Shown: positions 1 to 15,000 of the stretch, one piece after another
How the letters are laid out: every line of letters starts with the position of its first letter
Numbering within the stretch: the first letter of the stretch is position 1
Origin: Limnomonas spitsbergensis
Lineage: Eukaryota > Chlorophyta > Chlorophyceae > Chlamydomonadales
DNA length: 64,000 bases
Direction of reading: 5' to 3'
Assembly: GCA_037349105.1 (NCBI GenBank)
Contig: JAYJMM010000107.1
Location: forward strand, 186,001 to 250,000
Made by a program: the position numbers and the translations under genes
Notes under the pieces: model-generated
Told to the model about the DNA's origin: nothing
Databases searched by the model: none
What the model saw: only the letters and a program-made list of their open reading frames with translations

Positions 1-3000
1 GGGCCAGACAGGGACAGCAAAAGCTACTGAAAGCTCTATTCTGCCGCTGCCAATAATCCGTGGGGCCAGACAGGGACAGCAAAAGCTACTGAAAGCTCTA
101 TTCTGCCGCTGCCAATAATCCGTGGGGCCAGACAGGGACAGCAAAAGCTACTGAAAGCTCTATTCTGCCGCTGCCAATAATCCGTGGGGCCAGACAGGGA
201 CAGCAAAAGCTACTGAAAGCTCTATTCTGCCGCTGCCAATAATCCGTGGGGCCAGACAGGGACAGCAAAAGCTACTGAAAGCTCTATTCTGCCGCTGCCA
301 ATAATCCGTGGGGCCAGACAGGGACAGCAAAAGCTACTGAAAGCTCTATTCTGCCGCTGCCAATAATCCGTGGGGCCAGACAGGGTCAGCAAAAGCTACT
401 GAAAGCTCTATTCTGCCGCTGCCAATAATCCGTGGGGCCAGACAGGGACAGCAAAAGCTACTGAAAGCTCTATTCTGCCGCTGCCAATAATCCGTGGGGC
501 CAGACAGGGACAGCAAAAGCTACTGAAAGCTCTATTCTGCCGCTGCCAATAATCCGTGGGGCCAGACAGGGACAGCAAAAGCTACTGAAAGCTCTATTCT
601 GCCGCTGCCAATAATCCGTGGGGCCAGACAGGGACAGCAAAAGCTACTGAAAGCTCTATTCTGCCGCTGCCAATAATCCGTGGGGCCAGACAGGGACAGC
701 AAAAGCTACTGAAAGCTCTATTCTGCCGCTGCCAATAATCCGTGGGGCCAGACAGGGACAGCAAAAGCTACTGAAAGCTCTATTCTGCCGCTGCCAATAA
801 TCCGTGGGGCCAGACAGGGACAGCAAAAGCTACTGAAAGCTCTATTCTGCCGCTGCCAATAATCCGTGGGGCCAGACAGGGACAGCAAAAGCTACTGAAA
901 GCTCTATTCTGCCGCTGCCAATAATCCGTGGGGCCAGACAGGGACAGCAAAAGCTACTGAAAGCTCTATTCTGCCGCTGCCAATAATCCGTGGGGCCAGA
1001 CAGGGACAGCAAAAGCTACTGAAAGCTCTATTCTGCCGCTGCCAATAATCCGTGGGGCCAGACAGGGTCAGCAAAAGCTACTGAAAGCTCTATTCTGCCG
1101 CTGCCAATAATCCGTGGGGCCAGACAGGGACAGCAAAAGCTACTGAAAGCTCTATTCTGCCGCTGCCAATAATCCGTGGGGCCAGACAGGGACAGCAAAA
1201 GCTACTGAAAGCTCTATTCTGCCGCTGCCAATAATCCGTGGGGCCAGACAGGGTCAGCAAAAGCTACTGAAAGCTCTATTCTGCCGCTGCCAATAATCCG
1301 TGGGGCCAGACAGGGACAGCAAAAGCTACTGAAAGCTCTATTCTGCCGCTGCCAATAATCCGTGGGGCCAGACAGGGACAGCAAAAGCTACTGAAAGCTC
1401 TATTCTGCCGCTGCCAATAATCCGTGGGGCCAGACAGGGACAGCAAAAGCTACTGAAAGCTCTATTCTGCCGCTGCCAATAATCCGTGGGGCCAGACAGG
1501 GTCAGCAAAAGCTACTGAAAGCTCTATTCTGCCGCTGCCAATAATCCGTGGGGCCAGACAGGGTCAGCAAAAGCTACTGAAAGCTCTATTCTGCCGCTGC
1601 CAATAATCCGTGGGGCCAGACAGGGACAGCAAAAGCTACTGAAAGCTCTATTCTGCCGCTGCCAATAATCCGTGGGGCCAGACAGGGTCAGCAAAAGCTA
1701 CTGAAAGCTCTATTCTGCCGCTGCCAATAATCCGTGGGGCCAGACAGGGTCAGCAAAAGCTACTGAAAGCTCTATTCTGCCGCTGCCAATAATCCGTGGG
1801 GCCAGACAGGGACAGCAAAAGCTACTGAAAGCTCTATTCTGCCGCTGCCAATAATCCGTGGGGCCAGACAGGGACAGCAAAAGCTACTGAAAGCTCTATT
1901 CTGCCGCTGCCAATAATCCGTGGGGCCAGACAGGGTCAGCAAAAGCTACTGAAAGCTCTATTCTGCCGCTGCCAATAATCCGTGGGGCCAGACAGGGTCA
2001 GCAAAAGCTACTGAAAGCTCTATTCTGCCGCTGCCAATAATCCGTGGGGCCAGACAGGGACAGCAAAAGCTACTGAAAGCTCTATTCTGCCGCTGCCAAT
2101 AATCCGTGGGGCCAGACAGGGTCAGCAAAAGCTACTGAAAGCTCTATTCTGCCGCTGCCAATAATCCGTGGGGCCAGACAGGGTCAGCAAAAGCTACTGA
2201 AAGCTCTATTCTGCCGCTGCCAATAATCCGTGGGGCCAGACAGGGTCAGCAAAAGCTACTGAAAGCTCTATTCTGCCGCTGCCAATAATCCGTGGGGCCA
2301 GACAGGGACAGCAAAAGCTACTGAAAGCTCTATTCTGCCGCTGCCAATAATCCGTGGGGCCAGACAGGGTCAGCAAAAGCTACTGAAAGCTCTATTCTGC
2401 CGCTGCCAATAATCCGTGGGGCCAGACAGGGTCAGCAAAAGCTACTGAAAGCTCTATTCTGCCGCTGCCAATAATCCGTGGGGCCAGACAGGGACAGCAA
2501 AAGCTACTGAAAGCTCTATTCTGCCGCTGCCAATAATCCGTGGGGCCAGACAGGGACAGCAAAAGCTACTGAAAGCTCTATTCTGCCGCTGCCAATAATC
2601 CGTGGGGCCAGACAGGGACAGCAAAAGCTACTGAAAGCTCTATTCTGCCGCTGCCAATAATCCGTGGGGCCAGACAGGGACAGCAAAAGCTACTGAAAGC
2701 TCTATTCTGCCGCTGCCAATAATCCGTGGGGCCAGACAGGGACAGCAAAAGCTACTGAAAGCTCTATTCTGCCGCTGCCAATAATCCGTGGGGCCAGACA
2801 GGGTCAGCAAAAGCTACTGAAAGCTCTATTCTGCCGCTGCCAATAATCCGTGGGGCCAGACAGGGTCAGCAAAAGCTACTGAAAGCTCTATTCTGCCGCT
2901 GCCAATAATCCGTGGGGCCAGACAGGGTCAGCAAAAGCTACTGAAAGCTCTATTCTGCCGCTGCCAATAATCCGTGGGGCCAGACAGGGACAGCAAAAGC

Positions 3001-6000
3001 TACTGAAAGCTCTATTCTGCCGCTGCCAATAATCCGTGGGGCCAGACAGGGTCAGCAAAAGCTACTGAAAGCTCTATTCTGCCGCTGCCAATAATCCGTG
3101 GGGCCAGACAGGGTCAGCAAAAGCTACTGAAAGCTCTATTCTGCCGCTGCCAATAATCCGTGGGGCCAGACAGGGACAGCAAAAGCTACTGAAAGCTCTA
3201 TTCTGCCGCTGCCAATAATCCGTGGGGCCAGACAGGGTCAGCAAAAGCTACTGAAAGCTCTATTCTGCCGCTGCCAATAATCCGTGGGGCCAGACAGGGT
3301 CAGCAAAAGCTACTGAAAGCTCTATTCTGCCGCTGCCAATAATCCGTGGGGCCAGACAGGGTCAGCAAAAGCTACTGAAAGCTCTATTCTGCCGCTGCCA
3401 ATAATCCGTGGGGCCAGACAGGGTCAGCAAAAGCTACTGAAAGCTCTATTCTGCCGCTGCCAATAATCCGTGGGGCCAGACAGGGTCAGCAAAAGCTACT
3501 GAAAGCTCTATTCTGCCGCTGCCAATAATCCGTGGGGCCAGACAGGGTCAGCAAAAGCTACTGAAAGCTCTATTCTGCCGCTGCCAATAATCCGTGGGGC
3601 CAGACAGGGACAGCAAAAGCTACTGAAAGCTCTATTCTGCCGCTGCCAATAATCCGTGGGGCCAGACAGGGTCAGCAAAAGCTACTGAAAGCTCTATTCT
3701 GCCGCTGCCAATAATCCGTGGGGCCAGACAGGGACAGCAAAAGCTACTGAAAGCTCTATTCTGCCGCTGCCAATAATCCGTGGGGCCAGACAGGGACAGC
3801 AAAAGCTACTGAAAGCTCTATTCTGCCGCTGCCAATAATCCGTGGGGCCAGACAGGGACAGCAAAAGCTACTGAAAGCTCTATTCTGCCGCTGCCAATAA
3901 TCCGTGGGGCCAGACAGGGACAGCAAAAGCTACTGAAAGCTCTATTCTGCCGCTGCCAATAATCCGTGGGGCCAGACAGGGACAGCAAAAGCTACTGAAA
4001 GCTCTATTCTGCCGCTGCCAATAATCCGTGGGGCCAGACAGGGACAGCAAAAGCTACTGAAAGCTCTATTCTGCCGCTGCCAATAATCCGTGGGGCCAGA
4101 CAGGGTCAGCAAAAGCTACTGAAAGCTCTATTCTGCCGCTGCCAATAATCCGTGGGGCCAGACAGGGTCAGCAAAAGCTACTGAAAGCTCTATTCTGCCG
4201 CTGCCAATAATCCGTGGGGCCAGACAGGGTCAGCAAAAGCTACTGAAAGCTCTATTCTGCCGCTGCCAATAATCCGTGGGGCCAGACAGGGACAGCAAAA
4301 GCTACTGAAAGCTCTATTCTGCCGCTGCCAATAATCCGTGGGGCCAGACAGGGTCAGCAAAAGCTACTGAAAGCTCTATTCTGCCGCTGCCAATAATCCG
4401 TGGGGCCAGACAGGGTCAGCAAAAGCTACTGAAAGCTCTATTCTGCCGCTGCCAATAATCCGTGGGGCCAGACAGGGACAGCAAAAGCTACTGAAAGCTC
4501 TATTCTGCCGCTGCCATAATCCGTGGGGCCAGACAGGGTCAGCAAAAGCTACTGAAAGCTCTATTCTGCCGCTGCCAATAATCCGTGGGGCCAGACAGGG
4601 TCAGCAAAAGCTACTGAAAGCTCTATTCTGCCGATGCCAATAATCCGTGGGGCCAGACAGTGACAGCAAAAGCTACTGAAAGCTCTATTCTGCCGCTGCC
4701 AATAATCCGTGGGGCGAGACAGAGGACAGCAAAAGCTACTGAAAGCTCTATTCTGCCGCTGCCAATAATCCGTGGGGCCAGACAGGGTCAGCAAAAGCTA
4801 CTGAAAGCTCTATTCTGCCGATGCCAATAATCCGTGGGGGCCAGACAGGGTCAGCAAAAGCTACTGAAAGCTCTATTCTGCCGCTGCCAATAATCCGTGG
4901 GGCCAGACAGGGTACAGCAAAAGCTACTGAAAGCTCTATTCTGCCGCTGCCAATAATCCGTGGGGCCAGACAGGGACAGCAAAAGCTACTGAAAGCTCTA
5001 TTCTGCCGCTGCCAATAATCCGTGGGGCCAGACAGAGATCAGCAAAAGCTACTAAAAGCTCTATTCTGCCGCTGCCAATAATCCGTGGGGCCAGACAGGG
5101 TCAGCAAAAGCTACTAAAAGCTCTATTCTGCCGCTGCCAATAATCCGTGGGGCCAGACAGGGTCAGCAAAAGCTACTGAAAGCTCTATTCTGCCGCTGCC
5201 AATAATCCGTGGGGCCAGACAGGGTCAGCAAAAGCTACTGAAAGCTCTATTCTGCCGCTGCCAATAATCCGTGGGGCCAGACAGGGTCAGCAAAAGCTAC
5301 TGAAAGCTCTATTCTGCCGCTGCCAATAATCCGTGGGGCCAGACAGGGTCAGCAAAGGCTACTGAAAGCTCTATTCTGCCGATGCCAATAATCCGTGGGG
5401 CCAGACAGAGGTACAGCAAAAGCTACTGAAAGCTCTATTCTGCCGCTGCCAATAATCCGTGGGGCGAGACAGGGTACAGCAAAAGCTACTGAAAGCTCTA
5501 TTCTGCCGCTGCCAATAATCCGTGGGGCCAGACAGGGTCAGCAAAAGCTACTGAAAGCTCTATTCTGCCGCTGCCAATAATCCGTGGGGCCAGACAGAGG
5601 TCAGCAAAAGCTACTGAAAGCTCTATTCTGCCGCTGCCAATAATCCGTGGGGCCAGACAGGGTCAGCAAAAGCTACTGAAAGCTCTATTCTGCCGCTGCC
5701 AATAATCCGTGGGGCCAGACAGGGTACAGCAAAAGCTACTGAAAGCTCTATTCTGCCGCTGCCAATAATCCGTGGGGCCAGACAGGGTCAGCAAAAGCTA
5801 CTGAAAGCTCTATTCTGCCGCTGCCAATAATCCGTGGGGCCAGACAGGGACAGCAAAAGCTACTGAAAGCTCTATTCTGCCGCTGCCAATAATCCGTGGG
5901 GCCAGACAGGGTCAGCAAAAGCTACTGAAAGCTCTATTCTGCCGCTGCCAATAATCCGTGGGGCCAGACAGGGTACAGCAAAAGCTACTGAAAGCTCTAT

Positions 6001-9000
6001 TCTGCCGCTGCCAATAATCCGTGGGGCCAGACAGGGTCAGCAAAAGCTACTGAAAGCTCTATTCTGCCGCTGCCAATAATCCGTGGGGCCAGACAGGGTC
6101 AGCAAAAGCTACTGAAAGCTCTATTCTGCCGCTGCCAATAATCCGTGGGGCCAGACAGGGTCAGCAAAAGCTACTGAAAGCTCTATTCTGCCGCTGCCAA
6201 TAATCCGTGGGGCCAGACAGGGTCAGCAAAAGCTACTGAAAGCTCTATTCTGCCGCTGCCAATAATCCGTGGGGCCAGACAGGGTCAGCAAAAGCTACTG
6301 AAAGCTCTATTCTGCCGCTGCCAATAATCCGTGGGGCCAGACAGGGTCAGCAAAAGCTACTGAAAGCTCTATTCTGCCGCTGCCAATAATCCGTGGGGCC
6401 AGACAGGGTCAGCAAAAGCTACTGAAAGCTCTATTCTGCCGCTGCCAATAATCCGTGGGGCCAGACAGGGTCAGCAAAAGCTACTGAAAGCTCTATTCTG
6501 CCGCTGCCAATAATCCGTGGGGCCAGACAGGGTCAGCAAAAGCTACTGAAAGCTCTATTCTGCCGCTGCCAATAATCCGTGGGGCCAGACAGGGTCAGCA
6601 AAAGCTACTGAAAGCTCTATTCTGCCGCTGCCAATAATCCGTGGGGCCAGACAGGGTCAGCAAAAGCTACTGAAAGCTCTATTCTGCCGCTGCCAATAAT
6701 CCGTGGGGCCAGACAGGGACAGCAAAAGCTACTGAAAGCTCTATTCTGCCGCTGCCAATAATCCGTGGGGCCAGACAGGGTCAGCAAAAGCTACTGAAAG
6801 CTCTATTCTGCCGCTGCCAATAATCCGTGGGGCCAGACAGGGTCAGCAAAAGCTACTGAAAGCTCTATTCTGCCGCTGCCAATAATCCGTGGGGCCAGAC
6901 AGGGACAGCAAAAGCTACTGAAAGCTCTATTCTGCCGCTGCCAATAATCCGTGGGGCCAGACAGGGATCAGCAAAAGCTACTGAAAGCTCTATTCTGCCG
7001 CTGCCAATAATCCGTGGGGCCAGACAGGGTCAGCAAAAGCTACTGAAAGCTCTATTCTGCCGCTGCCAATAATCCGTGGGGCCAGACAGGGTCAGCAAAA
7101 GCTACTGAAAGCTCTATTCTGCCGCTGCCAATAATCCGTGGGGCCAGACAGGGACAGCAAAAGCTACTGAAAGCTCTATTCTGCCGCTGCCAATAATCCG
7201 TGGGGCCAGACAGGGTCAGCAAAAGCTACTGAAAGCTCTATTCTGCCGCTGCCAATAATCCGTGGGGCCAGACAGGGTCAGCAAAAGCTACTGAAAGCTC
7301 TATTCTGCCGCTGCCAATAATCCGTGGGGCCAGACAGGGTCAGCAAAAGCTACTGAAAGCTCTATTCTGCCGCTGCCAATAATCCGTGGGGCCAGACAGG
7401 GTCAGCAAAAGCTACTGAAAGCTCTATTCTGCCGCTGCCAATAATCCGTGGGGCCAGACAGGGTCAGCAAAAGCTACTGAAAGCTCTATTCTGCCGCTGC
7501 CAATAATCCGTGGGGCCAGACAGGGTCAGCAAAAGCTACTGAAAGCTCTATTCTGCCGCTGCCAATAATCCGTGGGGCCAGACAGGGTCAGCAAAAGCTA
7601 CTGAAAGCTCTATTCTGCCGCTGCCAATAATCCGTGGGGCCAGACAGGGTCAGCAAAAGCTACTGAAAGCTCTATTCTGCCGCTGCCAATAATCCGTGGG
7701 GCCAGACAGGGTACAGCAAAAGCTACTGAAAGCTCTATTCTGCCGCTGCCAATAATCCGTGGGGCCAGACAGGGTACAGCAAAAGCTACTGAAAGCTCTA
7801 TTCTGCCGCTGCCAATAATCCGTGGGGCCAGACAGGGTCAGCAAAAGCTACTGAAAGCTCTATTCTGCCGCTGCCAATAATCCGTGGGGCCAGACAGGGT
7901 CAGCAAAAGCTACTGAAAGCTCTATTCTGCCGCTGCCAATAATCCGTGGGGCCAGACAGGGTCAGCAAAAGCTACTGAAAGCTCTATTCTGCCGCTGCCA
8001 ATAATCCGTGGGGCCAGACAGGGTCAGCAAAAGCTACTGAAAGCTCTATTCTGCCGCTGCCAATAATCCGTGGGGCCAGACAGGGTCAGCAAAAGCTACT
8101 GAAAGCTCTATTCTGCCGCTGCCAATAATCCGTGGGGCCAGACAGGGTCAGCAAAAGCTACTGAAAGCTCTATTCTGCCGCTGCCAATAATCCGTGGGGC
8201 CAGACAGGGTCAGCAAAAGCTACTGAAAGCTCTATTCTGCCGCTGCCAATAATCCGTGGGGCCAGACAGGGTCAGCAAAAGCTACTGAAAGCTCTATTCT
8301 GCCGCTGCCAATAATCCGTGGGGCCAGACAGGGTCAGCAAAAGCTACTGAAAGCTCTATTCTGCCGCTGCCAATAATCCGTGGGGCCAGACAGGGTCAGC
8401 AAAAGCTACTGAAAGCTCTATTCTGCCGCTGCCAATAATCCGTGGGGCCAGACAGGGTCAGCAAAAGCTACTGAAAGCTCTATTCTGCCGCTGCCAATAA
8501 TCCGTGGGGCCAGACAGGGTCAGCAAAAGCTACTGAAAGCTCTATTCTGCCGCTGCCAATAATCCGTGGGGCCAGACAGGGTCAGCAAAAGCTACTGAAA
8601 GCTCTATTCTGCCGCTGCCAATAATCCGTGGGGCCAGACAGGGTACAGCAAAAGCTACTGAAAGCTCTATTCTGCCGCTGCCAATAATCCGTGGGGCCAG
8701 ACAGGGTCAGCAAAAGCTACTGAAAGCTCTATTCTGCCGCTGCCAATAATCCGTGGGGCCAGACAGGGTCAGCAAAAGCTACTGAAAGCTCTATTCTGCC
8801 GCTGCCAATAATCCGTGGGGCCAGACAGGGTCAGCAAAAGCTACTGAAAGCTCTATTCTGCCGCTGCCAATAATCCGTGGGGCCAGACAGGGTCAGCAAA
8901 AGCTACTGAAAGCTCTATTCTGCCGCTGCCAATAATCCGTGGGGCCAGACAGGGTACAGCAAAAGCTACTGAAAGCTCTATTCTGCCGCTGCCAATAATC

Positions 9001-12000
9001 CGTGGGGCCAGACAGGGTCAGCAAAAGCTACTGAAAGCTCTATTCTGCCGCTGCCAATAATCCGTGGGGCCAGACAGGGTACAGCAAAAGCTACTGAAAG
9101 CTCTATTCTGCCGCTGCCAATAATCCGTGGGGCCAGACAGGGTCAGCAAAAGCTACTGAAAGCTCTATTCTGCCGCTGCCAATAATCCGTGGGGCCAGAC
9201 AGGGTCAGCAAAAGCTACTGAAAGCTCTATTCTGCCGCTGCCAATAATCCGTGGGGCCAGACAGGGTCAGCAAAAGCTACTGAAAGCTCTATTCTGCCGC
9301 TGCCAATAATCCGTGGGGCCAGACAGGGTCAGCAAAAGCTACTGAAAGCTCTATTCTGCCGCTGCCAATAATCCGTGGGGCCAGACAGGGTCAGCAAAAG
9401 CTACTGAAAGCTCTATTCTGCCGCTGCCAATAATCCGTGGGGCCAGACAGGGTCAGCAAAAGCTACTGAAAGCTCTATTCTGCCGCTGCCAATAATCCGT
9501 GGGGCCAGACAGGGTCAGCAAAAGCTACTGAAAGCTCTATTCTGCCGCTGCCAATAATCCGTGGGGCCAGACAGGGATCAGCAAAAGCTACTGAAAGCTC
9601 TATTCTGCCGCTGCCAATAATCCGTGGGGCCAGACAGGGTCAGCAAAAGCTACTGAAAGCTCTATTCTGCCGCTGCCAATAATCCGTGGGGCCAGACAGG
9701 GTCAGCAAAAGCTACTGAAAGCTCTATTCTGCCGCTGCCAATAATCCGTGGGGCCAGACAGGGTCAGCAAAAGCTACTGAAAGCTCTATTCTGCCGCTGC
9801 CAATAATCCGTGGGGCCAGACAGGGTCAGCAAAAGCTACTGAAAGCTCTATTCTGCCGCTGCCAATAATCCGTGGGGCCAGACAGGGTCAGCAAAAGCTA
9901 CTGAAAGCTCTATTCTGCCGCTGCCAATAATCCGTGGGGCCAGACAGGGTCAGCAAAAGCTACTGAAAGCTCTATTCTGCCGCTGCCAATAATCCGTGGG
10001 GCCAGACAGGGTCAGCAAAAGCTACTGAAAGCTCTATTCTGCCGCTGCCAATAATCCGTGGGGCCAGACAGGGTCAGCAAAAGCTACTGAAAGCTCTATT
10101 CTGCCGCTGCCAATAATCCGTGGGGCCAGACAGGGTCAGCAAAAGCTACTGAAAGCTCTATTCTGCCGCTGCCAATAATCCGTGGGGCCAGACAGGGTCA
10201 GCAAAAGCTACTGAAAGCTCTATTCTGCCGCTGCCAATAATCCGTGGGGCCAGACAGGGTCAGCAAAAGCTACTGAAAGCTCTATTCTGCCGCTGCCAAT
10301 AATCCGTGGGGCCAGACAGGGTCAGCAAAAGCTACTGAAAGCTCTATTCTGCCGCTGCCAATAATCCGTGGGGCCAGACAGGGTCAGCAAAAGCTACTGA
10401 AAGCTCTATTCTGCCGCTGCCAATAATCCGTGGGGCCAGACAGGGTACAGCAAAAGCTACTGAAAGCTCTATTCTGCCGCTGCCAATAATCCGTGGGGCC
10501 AGACAGGGTCAGCAAAAGCTACTGAAAGCTCTATTCTGCCGCTGCCAATAATCCGTGGGGCCAGACAGGGTCAGCAAAAGCTACTGAAAGCTCTATTCTG
10601 CCGCTGCCAATAATCCGTGGGGCCAGACAGGGTCAGCAAAAGCTACTGAAAGCTCTATTCTGCCGCTGCCAATAATCCGTGGGGCCAGACAGGGTCAGCA
10701 AAAGCTACTGAAAGCTCTATTCTGCCGCTGCCAATAATCCGTGGGGCCAGACAGGGTCAGCAAAAGCTACTGAAAGCTCTATTCTGCCGCTGCCAATAAT
10801 CCGTGGGGCCAGACAGGGTCAGCAAAAGCTACTGAAAGCTCTATTCTGCCGCTGCCAATAATCCGTGGGGCCAGACAGGGTACAGCAAAAGCTACTGAAA
10901 GCTCTATTCTGCCGCTGCCAATAATCCGTGGGGCCAGACAGGGTCAGCAAAAGCTACTGAAAGCTCTATTCTGCCGCTGCCAATAATCCGTGGGGCCAGA
11001 CAGGGTCAGCAAAAGCTACTGAAAGCTCTATTCTGCCGCTGCCAATAATCCGTGGGGCCAGACAGGGACAGCAAAAGCTACTGAAAGCTCTATTCTGCCG
11101 CTGCCAATAATCCGTGGGGCCAGACAGGGACAGCAAAAGCTACTGAAAGCTCTATTCTGCCGCTGCCAATAATCCGTGGGGCCAGACAGGGTCAGCAAAA
11201 GCTACTGAAAGCTCTATTCTGCCGATGCCAATAATCCGTGGGGCCAGACAGGGTCAGCAAAAGCTACTGAAAGCTCTATTCTGCCGCTGCCAATAATCCG
11301 TGGGGCCAGACAGGGACAGCAAAAGCTACTGAAAGCTCTATTCTGCCGCTGCCAATAATCCGTGGGGCCAGACAGGGTCAGCAAAAGCTACTGAAAGCTC
11401 TATTCTGCCGCTGCCAATAATCCGTGGGGCCAGACAGGGTCAGCAAAAGCTACTGAAAGCTCTATTCTGCCGCTGCCAATAATCCGTGGGGCCAGACAGG
11501 GTCAGCAAAAGCTACTGAAAGCTCTATTCTGCCGCTGCCAATAATCCGTGGGGCCAGACAGGGTCAGCAAAAGCTACTGAAAGCTCTATTCTGCCGCTGC
11601 CAATAATCCGTGGGGCCAGACAGGGTCAGCAAAAGCTACTGAAAGCTCTATTCTGCCGCTGCCAATAATCCGTGGGGCCAGACAGGGTCAGCAAAAGCTA
11701 CTGAAAGCTCTATTCTGCCGCTGCCAATAATCCGTGGGGCCAGACAGGGTCAGCAAAAGCTACTGAAAGCTCTATTCTGCCGCTGCCAATAATCCGTGGG
11801 GCCAGACAGGGTCAGCAAAAGCTACTGAAAGCTCTATTCTGCCGCTGCCAATAATCCGTGGGGCCAGACAGGGTCAGCAAAAGCTACTGAAAGCTCTATT
11901 CTGCCGCTGCCAATAATCCGTGGGGCCAGACAGGGTACAGCAAAAGCTACTGAAAGCTCTATTCTGCCGCTGCCAATAATCCGTGGGGCCGAGACAGGGA

Positions 12001-15000
12001 CAGCAAAAGCTACTGAAAGCTCTATTCTGCCGCTGCCAATAATCCGTGGGGCCAGACAGGGTCAGCAAAAGCTACTGAAAGCTCTATTCTGCCGCTGCCA
12101 ATAATCCGTGGGGCCAGACAGGGTCAGCAAAAGCTACTGAAAGCTCTATTCTGCCGCTGCCAATAATCCGTGGGGCCAGACAGGGTCAGCAAAAGCTACT
12201 GAAAGCTCTATTCTGCCGCTGCCAATAATCCGTGGGGCCAGACAGGGTACAGCAAAAGCTACTGAAAGCTCTATTCTGCCGCTGCCAATAATCCGTGGGG
12301 CCAGACAGGGTCAGCAAAAGCTACTGAAAGCTCTATTCTGCCGCTGCCAATAATCCGTGGGGCCAGACAGGGTCAGCAAAAGCTACTGAAAGCTCTATTC
12401 TGCCGCTGCCAATAATCCGTGGGGCCAGACAGGGTCAGCAAAAGCTACTGAAAGCTCTATTCTGCCGCTGCCAATAATCCGTGGGGCCAGACAGGGTACA
12501 GCAAAAGCTACTGAAAGCTCTATTCTGCCGCTGCCAATAATCCGTGGGGCCAGACAGGGTCAGCAAAAGCTACTGAAAGCTCTATTCTGCCGCTGCCAAT
12601 AATCCGTGGGGCCAGACAGGGTCAGCAAAAGCTACTGAAAGCTCTATTCTGCCGCTGCCAATAATCCGTGGGGCCAGACAGGGTCAGCAAAAGCTACTGA
12701 AAGCTCTATTCTGCCGCTGCCAATAATCCGTGGGGCCAGACAGGGTCAGCAAAAGCTACTGAAAGCTCTATTCTGCCGCTGCCAATAATCCGTGGGGCCA
12801 GACAGGGTACAGCAAAAGCTACTGAAAGCTCTATTCTGCCGCTGCCAATAATCCGTGGGGCCAGACAGGGTCAGCAAAAGCTACTGAAAGCTCTATTCTG
12901 CCGCTGCCAATAATCCGTGGGGCCAGACAGGGTCAGCAAAAGCTACTGAAAGCTCTATTCTGCCGCTGCCAATAATCCGTGGGGCCAGACAGGGTCAGCA
13001 AAAGCTACTGAAAGCTCTATTCTGCCGCTGCCAATAATCCGTGGGGCCAGACAGGGTCAGCAAAAGCTACTGAAAGCTCTATTCTGCCGCTGCCAATAAT
13101 CCGTGGGGCCAGACAGGGTACAGCAAAAGCTACTGAAAGCTCTATTCTGCCGCTGCCAATAATCCGTGGGGCCAGACAGGGTCAGCAAAAGCTACTGAAA
13201 GCTCTATTCTGCCGCTGCCAATAATCCGTGGGGCCAGACAGGGTCAGCAAAAGCTACTGAAAGCTCTATTCTGCCGCTGCCAATAATCCGTGGGGCCAGA
13301 CAGGGTCAGCAAAAGCTACTGAAAGCTCTATTCTGCCGCTGCCAATAATCCGTGGGGCCAGACAGGGTCAGCAAAAGCTACTGAAAGCTCTATTCTGCCG
13401 CTGCCAATAATCCGTGGGGCCAGACAGGGTCAGCAAAAGCTACTGAAAGCTCTATTCTGCCGCTGCCAATAATCCGTGGGGCCAGACAGGGTCAGCAAAA
13501 GCTACTGAAAGCTCTATTCTGCCGCTGCCAATAATCCGTGGGGCCAGACAGGGTCAGCAAAAGCTACTGAAAGCTCTATTCTGCCGCTGCCAATAATCCG
13601 TGGGGCCAGACAGGGTCAGCAAAAGCTACTGAAAGCTCTATTCTGCCGCTGCCAATAATCCGTGGGGCCAGACAGGGTCAGCAAAAGCTACTGAAAGCTC
13701 TATTCTGCCGCTGCCAATAATCCGTGGGGCCAGACAGGGTCAGCAAAAGCTACTGAAAGCTCTATTCTGCCGCTGCCAATAATCCGTGGGGCCAGACAGG
13801 GTCAGCAAAAGCTACTGAAAGCTCTATTCTGCCGCTGCCAATAATCCGTGGGGCCAGACAGGGTCAGCAAAAGCTACTGAAAGCTCTATTCTGCCGCTGC
13901 CAATAATCCGTGGGGCCAGACAGGGTCAGCAAAAGCTACTGAAAGCTCTATTCTGCCGCTGCCAATAATCCGTGGGGCCAGACAGGGTACAGCAAAAGCT
14001 ACTGAAAGCTCTATTCTGCCGCTGCCAATAATCCGTGGGGCCAGACAGGGTCAGCAAAAGCTACTGAAAGCTCTATTCTGCCGCTGCCAATAATCCGTGG
14101 GGCCAGACAGGGTCAGCAAAAGCTACTGAAAGCTCTATTCTGCCGCTGCCAATAATCCGTGGGGCCAGACAGGGTCAGCAAAAGCTACTGAAAGCTCTAT
14201 TCTGCCGCTGCCAATAATCCGTGGGGCCAGACAGAGACAGCAAAAGCTACTGAAAGCTCTATTCTGCCGCTGCCAATAATCCGTGGGGCCAGACAGGGTA
14301 CAGCAAAAGCTACTGAAAGCTCTATTCTGCCGCTGCCAATAATCCGTGGGGCCAGACAGGGTACAGCAAAAGCTACTGAAAGCTCTATTCTGCCGCTGCC
14401 AATAATCCGTGGGGCCAGACAGGGTCAGCAAAAGCTACTGAAAGCTCTATTCTGCCGCTGCCAATAATCCGTGGGGCCAGACAGGGTCAGCAAAAGCTAC
14501 TGAAAGCTCTATTCTGCCGCTGCCAATAATCCGTGGGGCCAGACAGGGTCAGCAAAAGCTACTGAAAGCTCTATTCTGCCGCTGCCAATAATCCGTGGGG
14601 CCAGACAGGGACAGCAAAAGCTACTGAAAGCTCTATTCTGCCGCTGCCAATAATCCGTGGGGCCAGACAGGGTCAGCAAAAGCTACTGAAAGCTCTATTC
14701 TGCCGCTGCCAATAATCCGTGGGGCCAGACAGGGTACAGCAAAAGCTACTGAAAGCTCTATTCTGCCGCTGCCAATAATCCGTGGGGCCAGACAGGGACA
14801 GCAAAAGCTACTGAAAGCTCTATTCTGCCGCTGCCAATAATCCGTGGGGCCAGACAGGGTCAGCAAAAGCTACTGAAAGCTCTATTCTGCCGCTGCCAAT
14901 AATCCGTGGGGCCAGACAGGGTCAGCAAAAGCTACTGAAAGCTCTATTCTGCCGCTGCCAATAATCCGTGGGGCCAGACAGGGTCAGCAAAAGCTACTGA